A stretch of 64,000 bases of DNA from Streblospio benedicti (GCA_019095985.1 CM032664.1:52408408-52472407), one strand, 5' to 3'; numbered from the stretch's first letter, positions 22,201-30,288 are shown. Notes: generated by a model not told the origin, from the sequence alone. Numbers and translations are program-made.

Positions 22201-24030
22201 AAGCAAGTATCTTTTTGACACAGATGTACTTTTGAGATTCAACGATCCATGTGCCAAATGGTTTGAAGTCATCCTTGTGCTCCAGTACAGTACCATTACG
22301 GGTTTGAAGTCCATTGTTGTCATTTGTGTTATATAACTTTTTCATTTCAAGCGTTTTCAAGTGTCTTTCGAAATGAACTTAATTCTTACCTGTAGCTGGA
22401 AGAGGCTGATCATAATAAGCTTATACTAGTGTACTAGTAAGAATGTAATAGTCATCCATATGGTAAATATGAGGTGATGATATATCATGTATCCATCTTC
22501 AGCGTTTGGAAGGTCTTTGTAGAAAATAATATTCAACAGCTTCTTGAGGCATCTCATTATGCTGTTTGACATGTCTTAGTGGCATACCGAGATACCACAT
22601 AACACAACAATGTCTTCCCAGATATCAAGGTTGGGTCCAGAGTTACATGTCTAACTTCCACTTCTTATGCCTGCAGTTAGATATTGGTAAACACCTTCAC
22701 AATGTCTCAATTTTAAAAAGTATTCTGTAATCCATTAGACATATATATATAATGATTTGGTGGCCAAATTTATTTTGATAATCAGTTTTGTATTTTTACG
22801 GTAATATTTGAATTTTATATCTCAATAAACCTGCACTTTTGATACCAAAATCATTCACTCTCAAATAGTTAAAAGTTATTTAAACTCGATCATCCTACCA
22901 TCGTAGTGGCGACCATTTGGAATTTGCTGACATCAAATTAGTGAGTTATATTTTCATGAGTAATTTTGATTGTGACTCAACAAACCTAGATCAAGATACC
23001 AAATAATGATTCTATCATTAATAGTTAGCGGATTAAAGATAATCTCAAATTTGTACCACACCTGAGGCGGCCATCTTGGATTTTGTCTATGTCTAGTTGG
23101 TCAGTTTTGTTTCCAATAGGATATTTGGACTCTATGGCCATACAAACCTACATCTAGATACCAAAATCATGTTTCTATCATTGATAGTTAAAAAGTTGCA
23201 GAGAATCTCAGATTTCGAACACTCAGGTGGTGGCCATCTTGGATTGTGCATATATGGAGATGATCAGTCTTATTCCAATGAATACATTTGGATTCTTTGA
23301 CCTCTACAACCTACCCCATGACACCAAAATCATGACTATCACAAATATCGAGATAGATATGTACAATATTAATGAGATTTTGACGCCCCCCCCCCCCCCT
23401 CCCCAAGAAATCTTGGATTTCTCAAAACACTGAGGAATATCAAATTGTTATCAGGGCTAAAATTCATTCTGAAGTACCCTTCTAACCAAATCAGGTGAAA
23501 AAAATTCTTATACTCACAGAAAAGGGTTAGGTAGTCTGGCTACCTGACTATTTGAGGTTAGGAACCAGGGGGGTTGAAGTTCATGAAGTTTGATATTATA
23601 TTATGCATGTGTTTTTTAACAAGGAAAGATTTTATTTAGTTTGTTTATCCATTGTTTTTCAGGAGAAATTTTTGCGTGGGGTATGGGCACCAACGGCCAG
23701 CTCGGCCAGGGTGATGATGAAGAAGACATATGGGAGCCGGCGCTTATGCCCGGAAAACAACTTGAGACCAGGTACGTAGTGTTGGTCGCAGGTGTCTTGT
23801 TTTTGTTTTTATTCTAAGCTGTACATATATGGTATGGTATCGATAATTACTGAATAAATTGCACAGGGCATCGATTTAGTAAGTTTTCAGAGCCTCACAC
23901 CCCCTCCAGAAATTTGTATTGCATCCATCCTATTGTTGGATCTAAGCATGTTTTTGTGTGTTCCAGGAGTGGTGTGATGGTGGCGGCAGGAGGGCAGCAC
24001 ACATTGCTGCTGGCTGCCGACCGCAGCTAG
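8772..24030 (+). CDS. RCC1: Regulator of chromosome condensation 1 (Ran guanine-nucleotide exchange factor)
   Basis: Eight coding exons can be joined in frame with GT-AG borders: 8772-8859, 10693-10920, 11245-11464, 12473-12619, 12996-13112, 14080-14238, 23663-23771 and 23967-24030. The product follows human RCC1 from the second propeller segment to the C-terminus. It has the [21 protein letters not shown] and [12 protein letters not shown] blade motifs, and the counterparts of human D128 (AGDSH), D182 (GGDHL), H304 (GGEHH) and H410 (GGQHT). RCC1 binds nucleosomes and loads GTP onto Ran in the nucleus, setting up the Ran gradient for transport and spindle assembly. Exon 1 gives a basic N-terminal tail ([13 protein letters not shown]...) like the family's NLS and nucleosome-binding tail. 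Odd point: the exon for the first blade (human VLTLGQGDVGQLGLG...) was not found in intron 1. Phases require a missing exon of 3n+2 bases, and visible coding is 1132 bases including the stop. Confidence 0.93.
8860..10692 (+). other. RCC1 intron 1 lacking the expected exon
   Basis: I read this stretch in all plus-strand frames for the conserved G-x-V-G-Q-L-G-L-G blade motif and found none. It contains one small foldback element (10314-10428) and several A-rich tracts. Confidence 0.6.
10314..10428. mobile_element. Small foldback element (MITE)
   Basis: Near-palindromic: left tcacttgaa...ttttattcatatataatctt pairs with right aagattatatgaataaaa...ttcaagtga. It is flanked by a possible 9-base target duplication, gaagggtgt (10305-10313 and 10429-10437). 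Confidence 0.7.
10693..10920 (+). CDS. RCC1: RCC1 exon (blades 1-2)
   Basis: 76 codons, phase 0 at both ends, acceptor ttttttaag and donor gtacga. The product [20 protein letters not shown] through [11 protein letters not shown] aligns with human QAEAGGMHTVCL...DGRVFLWGSFR. Confidence 0.95.
11245..11464 (+). CDS. RCC1: RCC1 exon (blades 2-3)
   Basis: 73 codons plus one base, acceptor gattcag and donor gtatgt. Contains [12 protein letters not shown] with the conserved Asp, and [12 protein letters not shown]. Confidence 0.95.
11543..11728. mobile_element. hAT-like MITE
   Basis: A perfect 14-base terminal inverted repeat: cagggtcaggatta at the left, taatcctgaccctg at the right. The motif gacgag/ctcgtc recurs four times inside, like the subterminal repeats of hAT elements. 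No clear target duplication. It lies 79 bases after an RCC1 exon. Confidence 0.7.
11752..12075 (+). mobile_element. tRNA-derived SINE, copy 1
   Basis: The head has tggccgggtggtcagggagt (Ser/Leu-type A box) and a B-box-like gggttccattc. The body shares words with 54905-55255: ggagttggac, gtcgtgggttc, attagca, caatgacct and taaagtcg. Confidence 0.7.
12473..12619 (+). CDS. RCC1: RCC1 exon (blades 3-4)
   Basis: Acceptor tgttgtag, donor gtacgc. The product [11 protein letters not shown]... ends [14 protein letters not shown], matching human VYGFGLSNYHQLG. Confidence 0.93.
12996..13112 (+). CDS. RCC1: RCC1 exon (blades 4-5)
   Basis: Acceptor tttccag, donor gtaaca. Encodes ...[18 protein letters not shown], including the conserved His pair. 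A large palindrome starts about 50 bases downstream of the donor. Confidence 0.93.
13165..13342. repeat. Long palindrome in RCC1 intron
   Basis: The centre is gtcaggtcatgacctgac. The inner arms (about 13196-13236 and 13237-13276) are nearly perfect with no spacer. The outer arms (13165-13190 and 13317-13342) also pair, with an unpaired insert of about 40 bases on the right. A direct repeat agctttggtgata flanks it (about 13119 and 13344). Confidence 0.8.
14080..14238 (+). CDS. RCC1: RCC1 exon (blades 5-6)
   Basis: Acceptor attacag, donor gtaaga. Encodes [20 protein letters not shown]... through [11 protein letters not shown]. The next intron is 9.4 kb and transposon-rich. Confidence 0.95.
14325..15060 (-). 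mobile_element. LINE 3' part (reverse transcriptase C-terminus)
   Basis: The minus strand carries 180 open codons (14475-15017). They include [15 protein letters not shown], then IRPILEYAC and [12 protein letters not shown], the region downstream of the RT catalytic core in Jockey/CR1-type LINEs. The 3' tail at the low-coordinate end is A/T-rich with taataataat units. The 5' part is missing, and the sequence changes into a different repeat at about 15060. It lies in the RCC1 intron, antisense to the gene. Confidence 0.85.
15013..15540 (-). repeat. 162-bp-period array 1
   Basis: The core ccaagatggcc recurs at 15165, 15326 and 15490 (spacings 161 and 164). gattttggtgtc recurs at about 15237 and 15398 (161). 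The end at 15013-15147 is the reverse complement of the end at 23433-23545, so arrays 1 and 2 are inverted copies of one family. Confidence 0.8.
15690..15765. repeat. Small hairpin repeat, also at 16190-16235
   Basis: Words ccagactctgta and gagtctggttgaacgaggct face each other. A shorter hairpin of the same words (ccaggctctgta, tacagagtctgg) lies at 16190-16235. Probably ends of a small transposon family. Confidence 0.5.
16421..16640 (+). repeat. Two-unit tandem repeat, period 116
   Basis: gattggtgatttgccctata at 16421 recurs as gattggtgatttgccctaaa at 16537, followed in both by cgtgaat, cctgtatttaagtg and gtgaaatgtgatg. Confidence 0.75.
16770..17279 (+). mobile_element. Penelope-like element fragment with inverted ends
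   Basis: An open frame (16833-17153) encodes the C-terminal GIY-YIG endonuclease domain of a Penelope-like retroelement: [16 protein letters not shown], then [18 protein letters not shown] and [11 protein letters not shown]. The tyrosine-glycine start, the Arg (RF), the His (EH), the Glu (KEA) and the Asn (LN) expected of the family are all visible. The reverse transcriptase part is absent. Near-perfect inverted repeats of about 65 bases (16770-16834 and 17214-17279, starting gagaagatgaaattaaac) bracket the fragment. Penelope elements are known for such terminal repeats in direct or inverted order. Confidence 0.85.
17545..17830 (-). repeat. 162-bp-period array, degenerate third copy
   Basis: Contains gtttggtgtcttgctatagg, caaattcaagatgac (17641) and aaatccaaggtgacc (17809), spacing 168. 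It is weaker than the arrays at 15.0 and 22.8 kb but has the same word order. Confidence 0.55.
18012..18265. mobile_element. hAT-like MITE (254 bp)
   Basis: The left end cagggtttgacataag and right end cttatgtcgaacccctg are inverted copies. The words caggtaga and ctggtagcc recur near both ends. It contains a T run of about 26. A target duplication is not clear. Confidence 0.65.
18365..18527 (-). mobile_element. LINE fragment, downstream half of an interrupted copy
   Basis: The minus-strand translation has [21 protein letters not shown], the end of the RT ORF of a LINE whose upstream half is at 21929-22330. A hAT element (18528-21920) separates the halves. Confidence 0.6.
18592..19662. mobile_element. 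hAT-type non-autonomous element C, nested in A
   Basis: 1071 bp, with a 20-base perfect terminal repeat (cagacatggggtcaattcca) and an exact 8-base target duplication gatgactg at 18584-18591 and 19663-19670. The uninterrupted site (ctagatgactgggtaaaacc) survives in element B at about 20632. The subterminal regions are made of ggaattggaattg repeats. No transposase was recognised. Confidence 0.93.
19689..19913 (-). pseudogene. BED zinc finger piece of a hAT transposase
   Basis: The frame reads [14 protein letters not shown], then [20 protein letters not shown] and KKC. This matches the N-terminal BED DNA-binding finger of hAT transposases (W-x-Y-F/Y, C-x-x-C). Here the usual His before the final Cys appears to be lost (KAPTKKC). 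The catalytic DDE/RNase H-like part and the dimerisation region are missing from element A, so it cannot move by itself. It is antisense to RCC1. Confidence 0.75.
20510..21550. mobile_element. hAT element B, same family nested inside A
   Basis: 1041 bp, starting cagggttgggtttaatg and ending ccaaccctg, with an exact 8-base target duplication atcagctg (20502-20509 and 21551-21558). It matches A on both sides (20034-20509 against 20712-21175, and 21174-21550 against 21554-21920). It lacks about 300 bases present in A that include the BED finger. What looks like tandem duplication is therefore self-nesting. Confidence 0.92.
21929..22330 (-). mobile_element. LINE fragment, upstream half of an interrupted copy
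   Basis: Frames on the minus strand give [13 protein letters not shown]... and [20 protein letters not shown] followed by [18 protein letters not shown]. These are the post-catalytic region of an RTE/Jockey-like LINE RT (family form: ...NVNWRDHITNEQLYG... RRLRFAGHC...). Frames shift between the two pieces, so it is dead. It continues at 18365-18527 beyond the hAT insertion. Confidence 0.75.
22740..23545 (+). repeat. 162-bp-period array 2
   Basis: The core (g)gccatcttgg or its variants lies at about 22914, 23073, 23236 and 23410 by the shared att/tcttgg position (spacings 159, 163, 174, the last lengthened by a C run). It is the inverted relative of array 1. It ends 23433-23545 with ttatcagggctaaaattcat, tattcttatactcac-like words and the pairing words ggtagtctggctacc. 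Confidence 0.8.
23663..23771 (+). CDS. RCC1: RCC1 exon (blades 6-7)
   Basis: Acceptor tttttcag, donor gtacgt. Encodes [20 protein letters not shown]... [10 protein letters not shown], aligning with human [20 protein letters not shown]. Confidence 0.95.
23967..24030 (+). CDS. RCC1: RCC1 last coding exon
   Basis: Acceptor gttccag. Encodes [20 protein letters not shown] then TAG, closing the last blade as in human SSGGQHTVLLVKD. Confidence 0.94.
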
Positions 24031-24119
24031 CACGCTGGACATTTTAACGAAGATACTGTAGTTTAGGATTATTCTTAGGCAATTGTGATGGAGTATTTAC
24101 TCGTCGCGTGTTTGAAACA

Positions 24120-24365
24120 TTAAATGTATTCTAAGTTATCACAACAAACTGACTGTTCTATGGATACAAAAGTGATAATTTTATTGATGTTATAAGTTAA
24201 TGGAACTGCTTTTTGTGAATTTTCATCAATCATCACGTGATTAAAAGTTATTATTGAAGGATTATTGAATGTGTTCGAAGTTATCACAACAAACTGCCTG
24301 TTCTATGGATACACAAGTGATGATAAACCTTTATTGGTGTTATACTGGTTTTTGTGAATTTTAAT
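24120..24365 (+). repeat. Duplication within RCC1 3' UTR
   Basis: aagttatcacaacaaactg with ctgttctatggataca occurs at about 24132 and 24280 (offset 148). Both copies are followed by tttattg(a/g)tgttata and tttttgtgaatttt. Confidence 0.85.
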
Positions 24366-24605
24366 TTTTCAGTCCTGTATTGTATAAAATATTTTGACTG
24401 TCTCACAGTATAAGATTTTAAATTTGCAATTAAATGAAAATTATATGTATATGATGTCTGTATTCTGAAATGATCTCAAGTTGTCATACTCGTGTGGCGT
24501 GCAGGTTACTTGCTGACTGAAGTGGTTCTTTTGACTGGTATGTTCAGAAATGTTTTTGTGTAACTTTTTGCCATTTATGTAATATTCAAATACTTGTTGA
24601 TGCCT

Positions 24606-24854
24606 AATAAAATCAAACTTCAGGTGAATTAATGAACATTTTGTGCTGATGTGTTTGTAGTGGTACGTAAAACTTACTGTAGCGCCATGGTGTTTATATT
24701 CTATTTTAATTGCATTTGTATTTTATTTCTTATAACATGTGAGAAAGAATGCTAGCTTTCTGATTTGTTTTGTGCATTTAGTAAATATCATGTAATATAG
24801 TATTTTATGTGTAACTGGTTTTACAGTGAATTGTAATGATTTTAGTTAAATAAA
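24606..24854 (+). terminator. RCC1 polyadenylation signals
   Basis: Two AATAAA hexamers follow the stop codon, at 24606-24611 and 24849-24854, giving 3' UTRs of roughly 0.6 or 0.8 kb. Which one is used cannot be told. Confidence 0.55.
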
Positions 24855-25383
24855 GTGACCAAGTGAAATCAAGATTATTTTCCAATTAAAGTATGTTATT
24901 TTATTTGGTGGGATTGTAGAGTTCCCAGTTAGCGGACCATAGTTTATGAATACTTAAAGTTAAAGGCAATTAACTTTACCCAAATTTTGAGGTGTGTCAT
25001 GTATTTTAGATAATATATTCACTTGCGGTACATGGTTACACTTTCTTGAACCCAAGTGACACCAAAATTACATTGATCGAAAAATTGTCATAAGACTCAA
25101 TCAATTTGTAAGTTTAAATTCTTAACGCTAGCAAACTTTTGCCATTGCTATAGAAAACGCCCTGAATATCAAGGGCTCACTATTGCTCAAAACTTGCTTT
25201 TGAGCCCTTGTCATCTTACTGATAAGGCAATATGGTCACAATATGCACAATCCATCAGCTGATACTAGCGGTACTGTTCAAAAGTCCCAAAATTACCCAT
25301 AGCTTTGGATTGTATAGTTTTCTAGGCTACACTTTGGTTTGGTTTGTTTGTACTCCGCAGCCATCAATTTCTGATGCTTATAG

Positions 25384-25560
25384 CAGAGGGAGGCCATGTG
25401 GTACATGGACCTCCAGAGGCAGGCTAGGTATCCAACTGAGCCTCAGGGGTGGGGGGATTACACTAGCTATAGTTTTCAAACTAGGTGAGTTCTTTTACGT
25501 GCAGAGGTGTGGCTCTCCTCTACACGGGACACACCTTTTAACGAGGCTTCCGAACCAAGG
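25384..25560 (-). mobile_element. SINE-like repeat, copy related to 6290-6425
   Basis: The block with tacatggacctccaga, caaactaggtgagttctttt and cacaccttttaacgagg matches 6290-6425. Its left part is the reverse complement of 25890-25985. Confidence 0.65.
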
Positions 25561-25854
25561 ACATTGAGTGCCATGTCCTGATATTTTATAAAGGAGTAGA
25601 AAGTTACACCTTCAAAACTTGCTAGAATGGGGCAGTCGCCCGGTATACAGTGTGAATCGAGATCAATTCACATAATGGAATGTTCATTGGTCATAACTTG
25701 TCCAGCGAGTTGTTAGTTGCTTGCAAATAATCTGCATTCCCCTACTTCAAGGGCACTTGTGGGTGATTCTTTGGGCCATGAGTCCAACCCTCTGGCTGGG
25801 ATCGTCAAAAAGGCACGTCCCGTGCAGTGGAGATTCAACCCACTACACTTAAAA

Positions 25855-25985
25855 AGACCACATCGAAGCAATAGCTCGTTTGATCTCCCCATCCAGTGAC
25901 TCAGTTGGTTAGCTAATCTGCATCTGGAGGTCCATGTACAAACAACACGTGGTCTTCCTGTTCGATACGCCGAGAGGTCAATTAG
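25855..25985 (+). mobile_element. tRNA-derived SINE
   Basis: tgactcagttggttagcta is a good Pol III A box, and cctgttcgatacgcc about 65 bases later is a B box. It is the same family as 25384-25560, in opposite orientation. Confidence 0.65.
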
Positions 25986-25999
25986 GACATGAAGAAGGA

Positions 26000-26640
26000 A
26001 GAAGAGTGACATGATCTACACGCCATCCACACTGCATGTAGTTGTGCGTGCATGTCATGGCAGATCCAGGGGCACTGCACCTCCCCCCCCTCTGCACCAA
26101 AATACCTTATCATCATTGCGTCGCTTCAGCTTAGCTGCTGAAGCAAGCATTGTGTTTGGTTCGTTTGTAACTATGTAACTATGTATGTCTCTGGACAAGC
26201 TAGCGGGCGTACCGATGAACCGATTTCGTTCAAACTTTACACAACTATGAGGTTTGAGGCGACACCGAAGTGATTCGATTTTGGGCAATCTGCCAATTAA
26301 ACTGAGCTTTCTAGAAGCGTTTTTATGACATTTTTAATAATATTCAATGCACTTAGCCTTCAAGAAAAAAATCAATATTCCAAGCAACAGCAAAATTGAT
26401 TATTGGATTTGAAACAGATATTGATTATCATCTTGTTATTCAGTACTATTGTATGGCAACACAAATATCTTTTTGCTGGATATATTGATTCTGATTCATT
26501 CTGATGTTTTCTCCTCAAATTCATAAATTTCTTGATTGTAAAGTATACATTATTTCAGTATATATCTTATAAGTCAACGTCGTTCTAGCGAGACTTTTGA
26601 TCTAGTTTAGGAATATTGGCTTGTTCACCATTGATGGCGC
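26000..26640. other. Gene-free stretch
   Basis: Mixed A/T-rich DNA with a C run at about 26080. No protein-like frame or clear repeat ends. Confidence 0.3.
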
Positions 26641-26769
26641 GAGACCCTCAAGATCTCTCAAGTGTGCCCCCCCAGCCCCCTTCTCTAACAGTCAGGAACC
26701 GACAGTGGCGCTTCTCATGGGCTGCTGCATGGAGCGACCATTATTAATGGGGCGGGGCTGTCATTTGGT

Positions 26770-28010
26770 ATTGACAAGATAAAAAAATTGAATGCCCTCT
26801 CTAATTCTATGTTGAAATTGAATGCCCTCCCCCATGTGAACATAAAGAAACTGAGCGCCCCCCCATTCACAGATATGGCTAACTGACCACTTGACTGACA
26901 TGACTTGCACTGAATACAAAAGCCCAGTTAAGCAAACACTGGTGATTGTTTACTTTCAATGCAATTATGGCTAACTGACCACATGACTGACTATGACATA
27001 GGTCTAACCTGCTAACTGACTACTGCTATTTAAGTTCACTGGTCAAGGGTTTATTGACTTATCATTTGCTGACTGGTTATAGTGGTAATTGTGAAAGACA
27101 CCCCACAGTGACAGTTAATTTTACAATATCAAAACCAGCAATCAACTCTTCTTTTTATTTGCTGAGCAAGAGAAAGTTTGGCAACTTTTTATGCTTGTCT
27201 CAATCTATAATTGCTTTCTTATGTTACAATTACTAAAGTACTTCTCATGTCAGAGAATATCTATTTATGATAGTCTTTGCTTTATGTAATTAATGACTGG
27301 AACAATTATCTCAGCAAACAAAATTCAACCATTGGTCACTACTATTGAAGGTGATTAATATGCATTATGTAAATCAACCATGGTCTAATTGTGAATTAAG
27401 CCTAGTTCTCAATAACATCTTTTTTAAATTTAGCTTAGTTCTCAAGAAGATTGTAGTGTCATGTATAAATATTGTCCAAACATGATTAGATATTTTTCAA
27501 TTTTGTCCCACATCTTTTGCTTAAGGTACTGTTGCTGGATTTTTGTGGAACTACTATGAAGATCTAAGTGTCATGAGAATTGACAAAATCCACACTATTT
27601 TATTGTTGTGGGACTATCGCGGGACTATTGTAGGAAGATGTCCCACAAAAATCCCGCAAGTTGACAGTGTGACCACTCCCGCCCCACACCCGCGAGTTTT
27701 GTGACCACTCCCGCCCTGCTCCCAAAGGAAATTCTCGCGGGATCCCAGTCCCGCCCCGCGGGAGTGTCCCGCAGGACTCCCGCAGTCCTGCGCAGTACAC
27801 TGATATATAGCAATATATTTGACTTGTTGACATTACAATACAGTTAAATCATGCATATTGCAGGAATTCATCAATTCACAACAAAAGTACGTAAAATATT
27901 ACTGTACCTTTCCAGTTTGAGAATTGAGTGCCCTGCTACTCTTTTTGAATTAAAATTGAGCGGCCTCCCTTCTGTAACCAAAGAAGATTGAGCAGCAAAT
28001 GACCCCCCCC
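26770..28010. repeat. C-tract repeat islands flanking a CCCGC-rich array
   Basis: Islands at 26770-26870 and 27905-28010 share the words attgaatgccctc/attgagtgccctg and (c)tgagcgccc/ttgagcggcc in the same orientation. Between them, 27600-27795 is unusually GC-rich and made of cccgc/gcggg words in alternating orientation. No gene was recognised. Confidence 0.5.
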
Positions 28011-28248
28011 CCCCCTATACAATTAATGATGGTCGCTCCCCGCCATAGATGCGCGTGCCATATGTCCACTGCGGACCCATGACAGCCACTCTGTTAGTTT
28101 TTTGGCTCACAGACTCAGTGTCCGATCAAGGTGTAGGGGAGCCCCAGCTTGAGGGGCCCAGGCTGTGATTTGGAGTGGCGCCCTTGGACCCAAGTCGCGA
28201 GATCGCAACACATTGTCATGAGAAATTCTACTATAACTTTGGGCTCCC

Positions 28249-28300
28249 GCTCTGAGTATCAGATGTCAAGATATTCCGTTGACATATAGTACTCAGAGTG
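28249..28300. repeat. Small hairpin related to 60748-60820
   Basis: ctctgagtatcagatgtcaa faces ttgacatatagtactcagag. The same arms form a 73-bp element at 60748-60820. Confidence 0.7.
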
Positions 28301-28309
28301 GGGCCCTTG

Positions 28310-29700
28310 ATCCCCCATTTCATTTGAAAATATATATACTTGGGACTTCTGCTGGTTTGTTGCTTTTAACTGAAAACATTTATGTGTAAAAATGTTGGCT
28401 AATTCTGGGGCCCCTACAAATATTTCTAGGGGTCCTATTATTTGGGCCTTTTGAGTCAAAATATTACGCACTTAAAAAGTTTGTCAATATGAAAAGCCCC
28501 ACACCCACACCCCATTATGAGTCACTGCTTAAGGTACAGTTTTTGATAATTTTCCGATGCAATCCAATGTATCCAGGGTTTGACTTTATTGTAGCAGTGG
28601 TATCAACAGTTTTGCCCATGCTTTTAAAGTATAGGAGCAAAGTAATGACCACTTTTCAAATTTGGTGGTTGAAAAAAGAATCCCAAGGAAGACTCTTTTG
28701 TCAAGCAAATATTATGTCTGCCTGTGCCGCCTTCAGATGGAAGAATCGTGGATCTTGCAACAGATGCAGAATTAAGTACGATGGTTGAGGGACTCTTTCA
28801 TGATTGGCAATACAAATTATGACGTCCATGACCAATCCATAATGCAAAATCCGCATGCAGCTTTAAATATTTTGTCCAACACACAAACAGGTTACCCCAC
28901 AATTTGTGCTGATATGTTTGAATCTCAGGATGCCCTTTTCAGTGATGAGGGAGCGCCCCCTTTCCTCCTCCCCCGGCCACATGAAACAAAAATTTTAAGC
29001 ACCCCCCCCCCCCGCCGCCGCCCATCTTCGATTCCTGAACCATCCCTGCTTTTAGTGTGAAGCGGGAAATGGCTGTAACATTAAAAGTGAAGCGATGAAT
29101 TTGCAAAAAGGCATCAGGTGTGCTGTGCGGAAAGAGCTAGAAGCTAGTGTTAAGTGGAAACTTAGCTAAAATCTAGACCATCATGTTCGCACTGGCTCCG
29201 TAATTCATTCACACATTACACAGGTATATCGGCTGTGGTTCCTAACATCGTACAAATGAAATGATCCAATTAACAAGCAGGTGGACATTTGCATACGTTC
29301 CCTAGCTGAGCAATGCCGAAACTATTATTAGAGGTCCCAGACAAATTGCGTCCGCAGAAGAATTTCGAACATCCACAAAAAACTCAGTTTGTGATCACCG
29401 TAGGGTGCAGATGTTGGTATTTGTCACTTTTTCACACAAGCATTGGTGAATGTCGTCTCAGGAAAGTGTTGCCCAACCATCACACGTCCTTTGTGTCTGT
29501 TGCCCATCTTTAGATTATTTATCCACAGTAAGCAATCACTGGTAGAACCAAGTTTTCAGAAAAGTGGGGGTGGAGGCATCTGATGGGTTTTGTTCGCACG
29601 ATAGATAGCGGACGTGCCAAAAATCCCATAAAAATTAAATGTTTTGGTGGGTGGTGGTTGCGTGCACACTGAGCCCCCTGGATCTACCAATGTGAATTCT
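28310..29700. other. Gene-free stretch upstream of the 29.8-kb gene
   Basis: Short chance frames only. A C run with ccgccgccgccc at about 29000 and some C-tract words are present. Nothing supported. Confidence 0.3.
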
Positions 29701-29704
29701 TAGG

Positions 29705-29741
29705 GATAAAAGCCACTCGTTGTTCCCCCTAGCATTCAGTC
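29705..29741 (+). promoter_or_regulatory. TATA box and histone-type cap site
   Basis: gataaaag at 29705-29712 lies about 30 bases before gcattcagtc. The word CATTCA matches the cap-site motif (PyCATTCPu) described for invertebrate histone genes, apart from G in place of the first pyrimidine. TCAGTC is also an initiator-like sequence, with the likely start A at 29738. The 5' leader would then be about 42 bases. Confidence 0.6.
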
Positions 29742-29779
29742 TTTACTGGAAGTTCGAACGAAGAAGACATCGAAGAAAC

Positions 29780-30235
29780 ATGGATGCATTCTACGCCGAG
29801 TACTACCAAGCCAACCCCGTGGTTGAGCCCCGCTTCCAAGGAGAACAGGAGCCCACACTCGAGGCCACGCTGGCGATGAGCGAGGAAGAGAAGGCAGACC
29901 TCGTGCCCATGTATGTCCATGTCCACGCGGACACCATCCGCTTGAACGAGGACTTGAAGAAGCTGAACATTCGGCTACACGAGACGAAAGAGGAGGGCTG
30001 GGACATGCTCGAGGACGGCTACAATGAGGACGACGTGACCAAGTTTCTCTCCGAGGAGACGGCACCTCTGCTGCGCGCCCGGGCCGAGCTAGACGCGGTG
30101 AACGCATGCCTCCACACCAAGGTGAAGGACCTGATCCGCAAGATGGAGTGGCTCGGTATCGAGAAGCCCGACATGTGCCCAAGGGATGAGTTCCTCGACG
30201 GCGACAATGAGGACTGGTTCTTCCACCACATCTGA
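29780..30235 (+). CDS. Acidic unknown protein in a histone-type gene
   Basis: The 151-codon intronless frame begins MDAFYAEYYQANPVVEPRFQ and ends NEDWFFHHI. I do not recognise its family. By my count it has about 36 Asp/Glu against 16 Lys/Arg, so it is strongly acidic. The middle is probably helical, and there is no signal peptide, membrane span or zinc motif. I chose this Met (aaacATGG, A at -3) because the in-frame Met 60 bases upstream lies before the predicted transcription start. Third codon positions are strongly G/C in an otherwise AT-rich window, as in highly expressed genes such as histones. Promoter (29705-29741) and 3' stem-loop (30268-30288) are histone-like. An S-phase or early-embryo protein, perhaps one that binds basic proteins, would fit, but that is only inference. 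Confidence 0.75.
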   Translation: MDAFYAEYYQANPVVEPRFQGEQEPTLEATLAMSEEEKADLVPMYVHVHADTIRLNEDLKKLNIRLHETKEEGWDMLEDGYNEDDVTKFLSEETAPLLRARAELDAVNACLHTKVKDLIRKMEWLGIEKPDMCPRDEFLDGDNEDWFFHHI

Positions 30236-30267
30236 GCCGTCAAAGCCCTGATACTCACAAATACAAA

Positions 30268-30288
30268 CGCCCTCTTAAGGGCCACCCA
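30268..30288 (+). terminator. Histone mRNA-type 3' stem-loop
   Basis: cgccctcttaagggcc followed directly by accca. Metazoan replication-dependent histone mRNAs end in a 6-bp stem (GGYYYU), a 4-base loop (usually UUUC-like), ARRRCC and then ACCCA. Here five of six stem pairs form, the first is C opposite C, the loop is CUUA and ACCCA is exact. The preceding caaa also fits. It starts 33 bases after the stop, the usual distance. A purine-rich aggaag at 30292-30297 could serve as the U7 snRNA-binding downstream element. Confidence 0.8.

Noticed and set aside
26731-28040. Terminal inverted repeats of a 1.3-kb transposon (ggagcgaccattattaat and its partner)
   Set aside because: The 18-base ends match, but the internal C-tract islands are in direct, not inverted, order and no target duplication is visible. 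Left as an unresolved coincidence.
29736-30182. 148-codon minus-strand frame
   Set aside because: Antisense shadow of the GC-rich acidic gene; its Arg/Pro/Ser-rich product reflects the codon bias of the other strand.
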